This document shows, one piece after another, positions 43,261 through 52,126 of a stretch of DNA of 64,000 nt. A model generated the notes under the pieces. That model was not told where the DNA came from. It ran no database searches and saw only the letters and a program-made list of their open reading frames with translations. The first letter of the stretch is position 1. The number at the start of each line of letters is the position of its first letter. Where the stretch lies: NCBI RefSeq assembly GCF_031624635.1, contig NZ_JAMQOQ010000004.1, positions 124,001 to 188,000 on the forward strand, given 5' to 3'. Made by a program: the position numbers and the translations under genes. Source of the DNA: Halogeometricum sp. S3BR5-2 (GTDB taxonomy: Archaea > Halobacteriota > Halobacteria > Halobacteriales > Haloferacaceae).

Positions 43261-45594
43261 ATGACTCGGTTGAGAAAACTGCTGCCGGGACGTATCCGCG
43301 CGAGTTACGCGCTCACGTTTCTGGCAGCTATCCTTGCGATTCTAGTCGTGATGGGAAGCATCTCGGCGTACGCGTACACGAACAGCCAATCGACGGTGAG
43401 AGAGCATGCATCGGACGAGATTCTCAGTTCCGCGCAGTTGGAGGCGGGACAGGTGTCCACGTGGGTGGACCAGCGCGAACAGACCGTCGAGATGCTCTCG
43501 GAGTATCAAGTGATGAAGACGGAAGACCCGGAGTCGGTGAGTCTCTTCCTCGCCGGTGAGATGGACTCCGTACCCGAGGACGTCCACACCGTCCACTACG
43601 TCGAGGCGTCGACGAACACCGTCCTCGCGAGCACGGACGTCGCCGCAATCGGTCGGTCGTACACCGGCGCGGAGGCCGCGTGGGCGGCCTCCGAGCGAAC
43701 CCTCGCCGACGGCGACGAGGTGTACCGGTCGGACGTCTACCGGGACGGGGACGTGCCCACTCTCTCGTGGGTTTCGCCCGTCAACGGTCACGAAGACTAC
43801 CTCGTCGTCGTCAGCGCCGACGTCTCCGCCATCTCCTCGCAGTTGCACTCCAGCACCGAAGGGAGCTTCAGCATGGTCGTCGACACCGGTGACGGCGAGG
43901 TCATGATGGACGAACGAAACGAGGCTATCACCGAACTCTACACGCTCGGAATGGACGCCGAGGTGATTCAGAGCGGCGCCCGCGGTGAGTCGGGCATTAT
44001 CGAGATGGAGCCGGTTGCGGACCTGCTCGACGAACCGTTCCTCGTGGGCTACGCGCCCGTCGAAGGGACGGACTGGATAGTCACCGTGAACGTTCCGGAG
44101 GCGTCCGCCTACGCCGTGGCGAACGGCGTCGGCCGCGACTTCCTCGTCCTCCTCGGCACCGCGTTCGCGGGCCTCGCGTTCCTCGGCGCCACAATCGGTC
44201 GGAGCACCGTCGCGTCCCTGAAGGACCTCCGGTCGAAAGCGAGGGAACTGGAGGCCGGGAACCTGGACGTCGACGTGGCGACCACGCGCGAGGACGACAT
44301 CGGACAGCTGTACGAGGCGTTCGGGTCGATGCGCGATACGCTCCGCGAGCGAATCGAGGAGTCGACGCGCACGACCGAGCACCTCGAACGGCGGGCCGCG
44401 GACTACAGCACCGTCATGACCGCCTGCGCGGACGGCGACCTGACCCGCCGTCTCGACCCGGACGACGAGAACGAGGCGATGCGGAGCATCGCGGAGTCGT
44501 TCAACACCATGATGGACGAACTCGAGGGAACGGTCGTCCGAATCAGACGGTTCGCCGACGAGGTCGCCGCCGCGAGCGAGCAGGTGACGGCGAGCACCGA
44601 CGAGATTCAGCGCGCGAGCGAACAGGTCAGCGGTTCGGTCCAGGAGATATCCGCCGGCGCCGCGCGACAGAACGACAGTCTCGCGTCGGTCAGCGACGAG
44701 ATGACGTCGATGTCGGCCACCATCGAAGAGGTCGCGTCGTCCGCCTCGGAGGTGGCGACGACCGCCGAAGGCGGCGTCGAACGCGGGACCGACGCGCGGA
44801 CCCACGCGACGAACGCCATCGACGAGATGAACGCCATCGAGACGCGCACCGACCGCCGGGTCGACGAGGTGGAGTCGCTCGAAGCGGAGATAAAACGCAT
44901 CAGCGACATCGTCGAGATGATAGACGACATCGCCCAGCAGACGAATCTCCTCGCCCTCAACGCCTCCATCGAGGCCGCCCGCGCGGGCGAGGCGGGCGAG
45001 GGGTTCGCCGTCGTCGCCGACGAGATAAAGACGCTCGCCGGCGAAGCGAGCGACGCGACCGACCAGATCGAGGCGCTCATCTCCCACGCCGTCGAGTCGA
45101 CCGAGAAGGCCGCTTCCGACATGCACGACACCGGCGAGGACGTCTCGAACAGCGTCGACGTGGTGGAACGAGCGCTCGTCGCCGTCGAAGAGGTCGTCGA
45201 GGCGTTCGAGGAGACGAACCGCGGCGTCCAGGAGATAGACGACACCACCGAGGAGCAGGCCAGAACGACCGAACAGGTCGTCAGCAGGGTCGAGGAGGTG
45301 GCGCGCATCAGCGCCGAGACGACCGACGAGACCCAGCAGGTCTCGGCCGCCTCGGAGGAACAGACCTCCTCGCTGACCGAAGTCTCCACCAGCGTCCGGT
45401 CGCTGGCGGACCAGGCCGAACGGCTCCACCGACTGCTCGGTCAGTTCGTCGTCGGTGACGCCGGAACGTCGCCGTCGCCGTCCGCGGACGGCCGGTCGGC
45501 CGCCGCGGTGAACGAACGGGTGTCCCCGGCGACGGACGGTGGGTCCGACCGCGCCGCCCCGACCCGGCCGGCCCGCCCCGACCGCCGGTCGTAA
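43261..45594 (+). CDS. Methyl-accepting chemotaxis transducer
   Basis: A 777-residue chemoreceptor. A first membrane helix lies near residues 15-38, an extracellular dCACHE-like sensor domain follows to about residue 285, then a second helix ([20 protein letters not shown]). Two HAMP-like segments follow. The long helical signalling domain has the conserved hairpin tip [21 protein letters not shown]. It signals to CheA through CheW. No other chemotaxis genes are in the window. The ligand is not predictable. The C-terminal 50 residues are a low-complexity tail. Confidence 0.92.
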   Translation: MTRLRKLLPGRIRASYALTFLAAILAILVVMGSISAYAYTNSQSTVREHASDEILSSAQLEAGQVSTWVDQREQTVEMLSEYQVMKTEDPESVSLFLAGEMDSVPEDVHTVHYVEASTNTVLASTDVAAIGRSYTGAEAAWAASERTLADGDEVYRSDVYRDGDVPTLSWVSPVNGHEDYLVVVSADVSAISSQLHSSTEGSFSMVVDTGDGEVMMDERNEAITELYTLGMDAEVIQSGARGESGIIEMEPVADLLDEPFLVGYAPVEGTDWIVTVNVPEASAYAVANGVGRDFLVLLGTAFAGLAFLGATIGRSTVASLKDLRSKARELEAGNLDVDVATTREDDIGQLYEAFGSMRDTLRERIEESTRTTEHLERRAADYSTVMTACADGDLTRRLDPDDENEAMRSIAESFNTMMDELEGTVVRIRRFADEVAAASEQVTASTDEIQRASEQVSGSVQEISAGAARQNDSLASVSDEMTSMSATIEEVASSASEVATTAEGGVERGTDARTHATNAIDEMNAIETRTDRRVDEVESLEAEIKRISDIVEMIDDIAQQTNLLALNASIEAARAGEAGEGFAVVADEIKTLAGEASDATDQIEALISHAVESTEKAASDMHDTGEDVSNSVDVVERALVAVEEVVEAFEETNRGVQEIDDTTEEQARTTEQVVSRVEEVARISAETTDETQQVSAASEEQTSSLTEVSTSVRSLADQAERLHRLLGQFVVGDAGTSPSPSADGRSAAAVNERVSPATDGGSDRAAPTRPARPDRRS

Positions 45595-45758
45595 CTCCCA
45601 CCGAACGACTCTCTTTTCGCCCGATACCGCTCGTATCAGAGGGATTTCGATGCCACGGCCGCCGACGCATTCGGTGTCCCCGACGGCGACGGCTCTCGGC
45701 CTCGTCGGCGCTCGCCGTCATCCGAACGTCCTCGCGTAGAATCACCGCCGGCCGCCGC

Positions 45759-47357
45759 TCAGTACGACATCTGCGGATGTCGGCTCGCGGGGTGGTCGTC
45801 CGCCGAACCGTCGCCGTCGGACTCGTCACACTCGCCGCGAATGCCCCCGTTCGCCTCGTCTTCCCCGCCGCGCGTCGTCTCGGTACCTCCGCGTTCGTCG
45901 TGCGGGGAGGCCGCCTCGACGGCGGCGCGAACGTGCCGCGCGGAGATGGGCTGTCTACTTCCCGCGTCGTACGTCTCCGCTATCGCCCGTCTCGCCGCCT
46001 CGTTCGCCGCCGATTCGAGGTCGCTCGCGCTGAATCCGTCGGTCGCGGCGACCGCGTCGTCCAACTCGTCGTCGTCGAGTTCGGTCGGCCGTCCGTCGAG
46101 GTGGTACCGCAGTATCGACCGTCTGGACTCGGGGTCGGGGAGGGGAACGGCTATCCACTCGTCGAACCGACCCGTCCGGACGAGCGCCTCGTCGAGTTCT
46201 TCCAGTTTGTTCGTCGCACCGATGACGACGACGTCCTCGGCGTCCAGCGCCGCGAGTTCCATCAGCAGTTGGTTCTGCATCTGCCGTTCGCTCTGCGTGT
46301 TGTGGGTGGCCCCCCTGTCGGTTCCGAGGGCGTCGAGTTCGTCGATGAAGACGATGCTCGGTTGGTGCGCCCGGGCGACCTCGAATATCTTGGCGATGTT
46401 GTCGGCGCTCTCGCCGACGAACTTGCTCGTCACGTTCGCGGGCGTGATGCGTAGGAACGGCCGTCCGAGTTCGCCGGCGAGCGCGCGACTCAGATACGTC
46501 TTCCCGGTCCCCGGCGGTCCGTGTAGCAGAATACCGTTTATCGTTCCGAGTCCGTACGCCTCGAACAGTTCCGGGTCGGACAGCGGGTTCAGGACGGTCT
46601 GTCTGAGTCGCTCTTTGACGCCGTCCATCGCGGCCACGTCCTCGAACGTGGTGTCCGGTTCGCACAGCCACTGTTCGGCGTCGGCGTCCGCCCCTCCGTT
46701 ATCGGACGCGTCGTCTCCGGACGGACGGACCGCCTCGGACATCTCGTCGGTCACGTCGTCGGCCGTCGTCGGCCGCTTCTTGTCGCCCTGCTGGAACCGG
46801 ACCACGCCGCCGACGCGTTCGGGCGTCAGGTTGGCGACCACGGCGGCGTCCGCGTCGGACATCCACTCGAACTCGCGCGTTAGCGCGTCTCGGAGGTCGG
46901 CGTGGAATCCGTTCGGCAGCGACTGGGTGAACCGCCCGTTCCGACCGATGGGCGTCCGCCGTCGGTCCCATCCCCAGTAGAGGTGTTCGGCCGCCCCGCG
47001 AGCGGCGTTGTTCACGAACTCGGCCACCTCCGCGGCGTGCGACCGCAGGGCCGCCGGGTCGCACCGCGCCGCCGCCTCCGAAGCGATGGTCTCCGGCCGG
47101 TTCTCGCACGCGTCGGCGAAGGCGTCGATGTGCTCGGCCTCCAGGGCGCGTTCGAAGTGGAGCGTCGCGGCGACGTTCGCCGCGGCCATCTCCTCCTCTC
47201 GAACGAGGAACCCGGCGGAGGTGACGTACTCGCGTCGCTCGCCGTCGTCTGTCGTCCGGTCCCACGCGTACTGGATGCGCCCGAGGCTCCGTATCGGCCG
47301 CGCGTCACCGAGGCGGTACCCCTGCCGGACGGTACCGTCCGCACAGAGGTACGCCAT
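45759..47357 (-). CDS. AAA+ ATPase (Cdc48/FtsH-like ATPase domain) with unknown N-terminal part
   Basis: A 532-residue protein with one AAA domain. Walker A GPPGTGKT ends at K286-T287, Walker B is VFIDELDALG (D339, E340), and VRTGRFDEWI near residue 390 carries an arginine-finger-like segment. The N-terminal 230 residues match nothing I know; they include HLYWGWDRRRTPIGRNGRF and a SDADAAVVANLTPERV segment. The C-terminal 50 residues are acidic and disordered. The ATG at 47357 is preferred over a GTG nine codons upstream. Such ATPases remodel or unfold protein complexes. It lies between the chemoreceptor and a divergent regulator. Confidence 0.85.
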   Translation of the reverse strand: MAYLCADGTVRQGYRLGDARPIRSLGRIQYAWDRTTDDGERREYVTSAGFLVREEEMAAANVAATLHFERALEAEHIDAFADACENRPETIASEAAARCDPAALRSHAAEVAEFVNNAARGAAEHLYWGWDRRRTPIGRNGRFTQSLPNGFHADLRDALTREFEWMSDADAAVVANLTPERVGGVVRFQQGDKKRPTTADDVTDEMSEAVRPSGDDASDNGGADADAEQWLCEPDTTFEDVAAMDGVKERLRQTVLNPLSDPELFEAYGLGTINGILLHGPPGTGKTYLSRALAGELGRPFLRITPANVTSKFVGESADNIAKIFEVARAHQPSIVFIDELDALGTDRGATHNTQSERQMQNQLLMELAALDAEDVVVIGATNKLEELDEALVRTGRFDEWIAVPLPDPESRRSILRYHLDGRPTELDDDELDDAVAATDGFSASDLESAANEAARRAIAETYDAGSRQPISARHVRAAVEAASPHDERGGTETTRGGEDEANGGIRGECDESDGDGSADDHPASRHPQMSY

Positions 47358-47532
47358 GTCTTCCGCTCTCCCCCCAACTATCACGACCTCTCCTTGGCGA
47401 ACCCCGGTTAAAAATTCGATTCCTCGTTCTCACCGCTGATATCGGCGTTTCCGGACAATTCGGCCGTCGCGGAGACGGTTCGGTGCGCCGACGGCTACAA
47501 CGCTTATCCGACTCACCGCCTCAGGTACCGGT

Positions 47533-47931
47533 ATGACGATGGACTCCTCGACGACCGACGACCCGCTCCCGTCGGACCTCGAAGACCACCTCTCTCCGTC
47601 GGGCGACCGGACGCTCGAGGATTACCTCGCCATGCAGGACGCCATCGGCGACCGGACGCGGTTTCTGGTCGTCTATCTCCTGGCGAACGACGACCCTCGC
47701 ACCTCGGCGCAGTTGGCCGACCGGGTGGGGGTCCGCGCGAACACGCTCCACTACCACCTCAACAAACTCGAAGACGTGGGGCTGGTGCGAAAGCGGCGCG
47801 AGGCGGTGAACGGCACGGACGTTCGAGATACCCACTACGAGGCCACCGACGCCGGACGGGAGATACTCGAACACGGCGTCGTCCGCCTCATCCGTCGAAC
47901 CGACGACTCCCCCGACGGTTCCGACTCGTAG
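47533..47931 (+). CDS. Winged helix-turn-helix regulator
   Basis: A 132-residue ArsR-type regulator. The winged helix covers about residues 30-115, with TSAQLADRVGVRANTLHYHLNKLEDVGLVRKR as the DNA-binding part. A TATA-like CTTATCC lies about 28 bp upstream of the ATG. It is divergent from the AAA+ ATPase gene and may control it. No cysteine-based metal site is visible. Confidence 0.86.
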   Translation: MTMDSSTTDDPLPSDLEDHLSPSGDRTLEDYLAMQDAIGDRTRFLVVYLLANDDPRTSAQLADRVGVRANTLHYHLNKLEDVGLVRKRREAVNGTDVRDTHYEATDAGREILEHGVVRLIRRTDDSPDGSDS

Positions 47932-47939
47932 CTCCCCCT

Positions 47940-47959
47940 CACACCGGGTTTCCGTCGTT
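47940..47959 (-). repeat. Distant origin-box-like copy
   Basis: On the minus strand 17 of 20 bases match the origin-box consensus, about 5 kb from the last box behind orc1. The surrounding 293 bp (47932-48224) contain no gene and end with a TATATAA box of the next gene. Confidence 0.4.
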
Positions 47960-48224
47960 CCGCGCGCCCCGAACCCTCCTCTCGTCTTCTCGACGGCATC
48001 TCTTCGATCCATTTTGATCGTTTTCCTGTCCTTTTTCTCTTTTCTGTCTTTGCTCTCTTTGCTGTCTCTTCTCCGGTGACGAACGCGGTGGAACACGGTT
48101 CCGACCCGACTGGCGTCCGTTCCGACCGGAACTCCGAACCGAACGACACACGAGATGACTATATAAACGGCCTGAAAATACAGCCATATTCCCCATTCCC
48201 CTTTCGGCCGAACCGGGTATCTGC

Positions 48225-48464
48225 ATGGCGACCACCATCACGGACGACGAGACCGGCAAGCCAGTCGTCGACAGCGACGGAAACCAGATTGGCGTCGTTT
48301 CGTCGGTCGAACACGGGACGGCCCTCGTGGACCCCGACCCGGGTATCACCGACAAACTCCTCGCCAAACTCGGCTGGGACAACTCCGACGAGGAGGACTA
48401 CCCGCTTCAGGAGGCGCGAATCGACACCGTCACGGACGACGAAATCCGTCTCCGCAGCCTCTGA
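48225..48464 (+). CDS. PRC-barrel domain protein
   Basis: A 79-residue single PRC-barrel domain. The N terminus MATTITDDETGKPVVDSDGN followed by IGVVSSVEHGTALVDPDPGI is the family pattern. The protein is very acidic. PRC-barrels bind RNA or protein partners; small haloarchaeal versions are numerous, and one family (CdpB-type) acts in cell division. No specific role can be set here. A CTATATAAAC promoter element lies about 60 bp upstream. Confidence 0.83.
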   Translation: MATTITDDETGKPVVDSDGNQIGVVSSVEHGTALVDPDPGITDKLLAKLGWDNSDEEDYPLQEARIDTVTDDEIRLRSL

Positions 48465-48547
48465 ACTGAGCCCCGACCGGACCTCCGTTCTCCGTCGACC
48501 GACCAACCTATCAAAACCCGTAGCGACGAGTCTCCGTTTCGCCGGTC

Positions 48548-49033
48548 TCAGCGCTCTTCTTCGAGGCGGGAGCGGACGTCCCCGGCGTCGAGTTCGTCGA
48601 CCGCTTCCAGTCCGAGCGAGACGACGAGCGGGTAGAAGTGGCGGTTCTTCTCGAACGACTCCTCGTACTCGTACTCGTATTCGGCCTTGAGGATGGAGTA
48701 GGCGCGGTCCAAGTCCCGTCGAATCCCGTGCGGGAGGTACATGTAGGTCGGTTTCTGCTCGTCCTTGACCGAGAGTTTCGGTTCCTCTTCGCCCGCCCCG
48801 TCCGGTTCGCCCGCCCCGTCCGTTTCGTCCGTCTCCCCGCTTTCGTCCGGTTTTGCCGTCCCGTCCGGTTTTGCTGTCTTTTCGGTCTCATCCGTCTCGC
48901 TCGGCTCGCTTTCCCCACCGGCTTCCTCCGCGTCTTCTCGGTCCTCCGCCCCCTCCGACTCGCCCGTCAGGGCTCGGTCTCGGGCGCGCTGACGGCGACG
49001 ACGGAGGCGGTCCGCGCGGTCCTCGCCGCTCAT
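48548..49033 (-). CDS. ParA partner protein with C-terminal DNA-binding-like part
   Basis: A 161-residue protein whose ATG overlaps the parA stop (ATGA). Residues 1-20 are very basic (RLRRRRQRARDR). Residues 25-85 form a low-complexity acidic linker of repeated Lys-Pro-Asp, Glu-Thr and Gly-Ala units. The C-terminal part has PTYMYLPHGIRRDLDRAYSI and YPLVVSLGLEAVDEL, resembling a short ribbon-helix-helix-like dimerisation unit. Its position suggests the centromere-binding partner of ParA, but it is not a classical ParB. Confidence 0.72.
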   Translation of the reverse strand: MSGEDRADRLRRRRQRARDRALTGESEGAEDREDAEEAGGESEPSETDETEKTAKPDGTAKPDESGETDETDGAGEPDGAGEEEPKLSVKDEQKPTYMYLPHGIRRDLDRAYSILKAEYEYEYEESFEKNRHFYPLVVSLGLEAVDELDAGDVRSRLEEER

Positions 49034-49830
49034 GCTTCGACCTCCCGTCCCTCGATGCCGAACTGCTCGTCGAGGTCGGCGGCGATGTCGCGGAACACCT
49101 CGCACATGTCGGACTCGGGGTTGAACTCGAGCAGCGAGACGCCCGCGTCGAGGGCCTTCTGTACGTCCGCGCGTTCGCGAATCTGCCACACCGGCACGTC
49201 GTCGAAGGCGGCGTTGATCCACTCGACCATCTCGCGCGCCTGCGTCTTCCGCACGTCGATGCGGTTGACGACGACGCCGCGGTCGTGGATGTCTATCTCG
49301 TAGTCGTACTCCAAGGCGTCCACGTGGTCGAAGAGGAGCTCGAACGCCCGCTTGGATGTCGACTCCGCGAGGGCGGGGATGAGGACGTTCTGCGTGGCGA
49401 ACAGGGCGTTGTCCATGAGGTTGCCGAGGTTGGGCGGGCAGTCGACGACGACGTAGTCGTAGTCGTCCTCCACCTCGCGCAGGACGAGCGACAACTGTTC
49501 GCCGCTCCGACGCGCGAGCGTCAGTTCCGGTTCGGCGGCGGTCATGTCGATGTTCGAGGGAATGACGTCCATCTCCTCGTGCTCGCGGACGATTTCGGCG
49601 ACCGTCTCCCGCTCTTCGGGGTCCGTGAGGCAGTCGAACAGCGTCGGCGGTTCGTCGTCGTACGCGTCCATCAGACCGAGGTTCTCCGTCGCGTTCCCCT
49701 GCGGGTCCAAGTCGACGAACAGCACGTCGTGCCCGCGGGCGCTTATCGCGCCGGCGACGTTGATGGCGATGGTCGTCTTTCCGACCCCGCCCTTCTGGTT
49801 CGAGATGCAGAGTTTTGCCGGGCCACTCAT
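49030..49830 (-). CDS. parA: ParA family partitioning ATPase
   Basis: A 266-residue ParA/Soj ATPase. The deviant Walker A KGGVGKTT lies at residues 13-20, the DLDPQGNAT motif near residue 47 and VVDCPPNLG near residue 135. It should polymerise on or move over the nucleoid to segregate the replicon. The ATG at 49830 is backed by a TATA box at the right distance, so the seven residues encoded upstream are dropped. It is the first gene of a two-gene operon with the partner at 48548 and lies 7 kb from orc1. Confidence 0.93.
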   Translation of the reverse strand: MSGPAKLCISNQKGGVGKTTIAINVAGAISARGHDVLFVDLDPQGNATENLGLMDAYDDEPPTLFDCLTDPEERETVAEIVREHEEMDVIPSNIDMTAAEPELTLARRSGEQLSLVLREVEDDYDYVVVDCPPNLGNLMDNALFATQNVLIPALAESTSKRAFELLFDHVDALEYDYEIDIHDRGVVVNRIDVRKTQAREMVEWINAAFDDVPVWQIRERADVQKALDAGVSLLEFNPESDMCEVFRDIAADLDEQFGIEGREVEA

Positions 49831-49852
49831 ACGGTACGGCTTTCCCGTCAAA

Positions 49853-49861
49853 ACTTATACT
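49853..49861 (-). promoter_or_regulatory. TATA box of the parA operon
   Basis: The minus strand reads AGTATAAGT about 27 bp upstream of the ATG at 49830. Confidence 0.6.
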
Positions 49862-49992
49862 TTCCGACAAAGACAGTTTTTCTAGTTTTGCTGTTTTTGA
49901 TGCAGTTTCGACGCTGCTGTCGGTTCCGGCGCCGGTTCGAGGACGCCGAAGACTCCCTGCTCGGTTCTCTTCGCCGACTCCGTCTACAAATC

Positions 49993-50000
49993 GTATAAGG
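49993..50000 (+). promoter_or_regulatory. TATA box of the hyu operon
   Basis: GTATAAGG is centred about 25 bp before the ATG at 50021, so transcription should start at or near that ATG and not at hyuA itself. Confidence 0.6.
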
Positions 50001-50020
50001 CTCCTCCGCGAGGGACGAGT

Positions 50021-50116
50021 ATGGCTACGAATCACGTCACCCGTGACGCGGCGACGACGGGCAACGAATCGACGCTCACTTCCTGGTATCGGACGCCCGA
50101 CCCGAGGGGGTTCTGA
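50021..50116 (+). CDS. 31-residue leader ORF of the hyu operon
   Basis: The ATG sits about 25 bp after a TATA box, where a leaderless transcript would begin. The ORF encodes 31 residues ending SWYRTPDPRGF and stops with TGA directly followed by the GTG of hyuA. Translation of this ORF would deliver ribosomes to the hyuA start, which has no visible ribosome-binding site of its own. It could be a coupling device or a regulatory leader peptide. The peptide matches no family known to me. Confidence 0.55.
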   Translation: MATNHVTRDAATTGNESTLTSWYRTPDPRGF

Positions 50117-52126
50117 GTGGCCGACGAGACGCGCGTCGGCGTCGACGTGGGCGGGACGTTCACCGACGTGGCGCTTCTGACCGCGGAGGACCGACTCGTG
50201 ACCGCGAAGGTGCCGAGCACGGGCGACCAGAGCGTCGGCGTCGTCGAGGGCATCGAGAAGGCCTGCGCGGAGGCCGGTATCGACCCCGACGACGTCGACG
50301 GCTTCACGCACGCGATGACCGTCTCGGTCAACGCCCTGCTCGAAAGCACGGGCGCGAAGACGGCGCTCGTCACCACCGAGGGCTTCCGCGACGTGCTCGA
50401 AATCGGCCGGCAGGACCGCCCCGACCTCTACGACCTGACAGCCGAGCGACCCGCGCCGCTCGTGCCGCGCCGCCGCCGTTTCGAGGTGACCGAACGCGCG
50501 ACCGAGGACGGTATCGAGACACCGGTCGACGAGAGCGAAGTCCGTGAACTCGCCGCCGAGATTCGGGACTGCGGGGCCGAGAGCGTCGCCGTCTCACTGC
50601 TGCACGCCTACCAACACCCCGAGAACGAACGCGCCGTCGCCGCGGTGCTCCGCGAGGAACTGGACGTTCCCGTCTCGGCCTCCCACGAGGTGCTCGCGGA
50701 GTTCCGCGAGTTCGAGCGCACCTCCACCACCGCGGTCGACGCCTACGTCACCCCCGTCATCGACGCCTACCTCGGCCGCCTCGAAGAACGAGCCGCCGAG
50801 TTGGGCGTCCCGACGCCCCGCATCATGCAGGCCAACGGCGGCCTCGCGCCCGCTTCGACCGTCCGAGAACACGCGGTGACGACCACCATGTCCGGCCCGG
50901 CGGCGGGCGTCGTCGGCGCCGCGGAGACGGCGGCGGCGGGCGACCTCGCCGGTCTCGTCACGTTCGATATGGGCGGCACGTCGAGCGACGTGAGCCTCGT
51001 CCGCGGCGGCGAGGCCGAGCGCACGACGGACGCCGAGATAAACGGCCATCCGGTCAGGACGCCGATGGTCGACGTGAACACCGTCGGCGCCGGCGGCGGC
51101 TCTGTCGCGTGGGTCGACGCGGGCGACGCCCTCCGCGTCGGCCCGCGTTCCTCGGGTGCCGACCCCGGTCCGGCCTGCTACGGGCGCGGCGGCACCGAAC
51201 CCACGGTGACGGACGCGAACGTCGTCCTCGGCTACATCGGCGGCAGTTCCGCGCTCGGCGGCGAACTCTCCCTCGACGCGGGGGCCGCACACGACGCCCT
51301 CGCCGGCCTCGCCGACGAGGTCGGCCTCGACGACGCCCTGGCGGCCGCCCGCGGCGTCTACCGCGTCGCCAACGCGAACATGGCGCGCGCGATTCGCTCG
51401 GTGACGGTCGAACGGGGCCACGACCCTCGGCGGTTCGGCCTCGTCGCCTTCGGCGGCGCCGGCCCCATGCACGCCGCCGCTCTCGCCGACGGCCTCGACG
51501 TCGGTACCGTCGTCGTCCCGCGGGCCTGCGGCGTCCTCTCGGCGTACGGACTGCTCGCGGCCGACGAGAAGCACGACTCCGTGCGAACGCTCCGGAGTCC
51601 GCTCGTCGGCGTCGACGTGGCGACCGTCGAATCCGCCTACGACGGCCTCCGGGCGGACGTACTCGCGGACGTCGAGACGCCCGCAGACGCGACGGTGTCG
51701 CGGGCGGCCGACCTCCGGTACGACGGGCAGAGCTTCGAACTCACCGTCCCGGTCGGCGGGACGTTCGACCCCGAGACGGTCGCGGAGCGGTTCCACGAGG
51801 CCCACGAGGGCGCCTACGGCTACCGGCTCTCCGACCCCGTCGAACTGGTCAACCTCCGCTCGACCGCCGTCGTCGAACGCGGCGCCCTCGACGTGACGTA
51901 CGGCGGCGCCGGCGAGGCGCGAAAGGCAACCCGTGAGGCGTTCTTCGACGACGGGTTCCGCGAGACGCCGGTGTACGCCCGCGAGGGACTCGACGCCGGC
52001 GACGACGTTTCCGGTCCGGCCGTCCTCGAACAGAACGAGAGCACCGTCGTCGTGCCGCCGGGGTGGCGGGGAACGGTCGGAGCCGACGGAACGCTCACGC
52101 TGACCAGAGGGGGTGAGGAACGGTGA
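50117..52126 (+). CDS. hyuA: Hydantoinase/oxoprolinase A-type subunit
   Basis: A 669-residue protein of the HyuA/5-oxoprolinase family. The N-terminal actin-like domain opens with VGVDVGGTFTDVALL, the second ATPase motif is FDMGGTSSDVSLV near residue 280, and NTVGAGGGSVAW and FGGAGPMHA are further signatures. With HyuB it hydrolyses N-methylhydantoin or 5-oxoproline using ATP. Start is GTG, directly after the TGA of a leader ORF. The stop overlaps hyuB (GTGA). The precise substrate within the family is open. Confidence 0.92.
   Translation: MADETRVGVDVGGTFTDVALLTAEDRLVTAKVPSTGDQSVGVVEGIEKACAEAGIDPDDVDGFTHAMTVSVNALLESTGAKTALVTTEGFRDVLEIGRQDRPDLYDLTAERPAPLVPRRRRFEVTERATEDGIETPVDESEVRELAAEIRDCGAESVAVSLLHAYQHPENERAVAAVLREELDVPVSASHEVLAEFREFERTSTTAVDAYVTPVIDAYLGRLEERAAELGVPTPRIMQANGGLAPASTVREHAVTTTMSGPAAGVVGAAETAAAGDLAGLVTFDMGGTSSDVSLVRGGEAERTTDAEINGHPVRTPMVDVNTVGAGGGSVAWVDAGDALRVGPRSSGADPGPACYGRGGTEPTVTDANVVLGYIGGSSALGGELSLDAGAAHDALAGLADEVGLDDALAAARGVYRVANANMARAIRSVTVERGHDPRRFGLVAFGGAGPMHAAALADGLDVGTVVVPRACGVLSAYGLLAADEKHDSVRTLRSPLVGVDVATVESAYDGLRADVLADVETPADATVSRAADLRYDGQSFELTVPVGGTFDPETVAERFHEAHEGAYGYRLSDPVELVNLRSTAVVERGALDVTYGGAGEARKATREAFFDDGFRETPVYAREGLDAGDDVSGPAVLEQNESTVVVPPGWRGTVGADGTLTLTRGGEER

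Noticed and set aside
43342-45429. A 695-codon antisense frame across the chemoreceptor gene
   Set aside because: It has no domain and is explained by the codon bias of the chemoreceptor on the plus strand.
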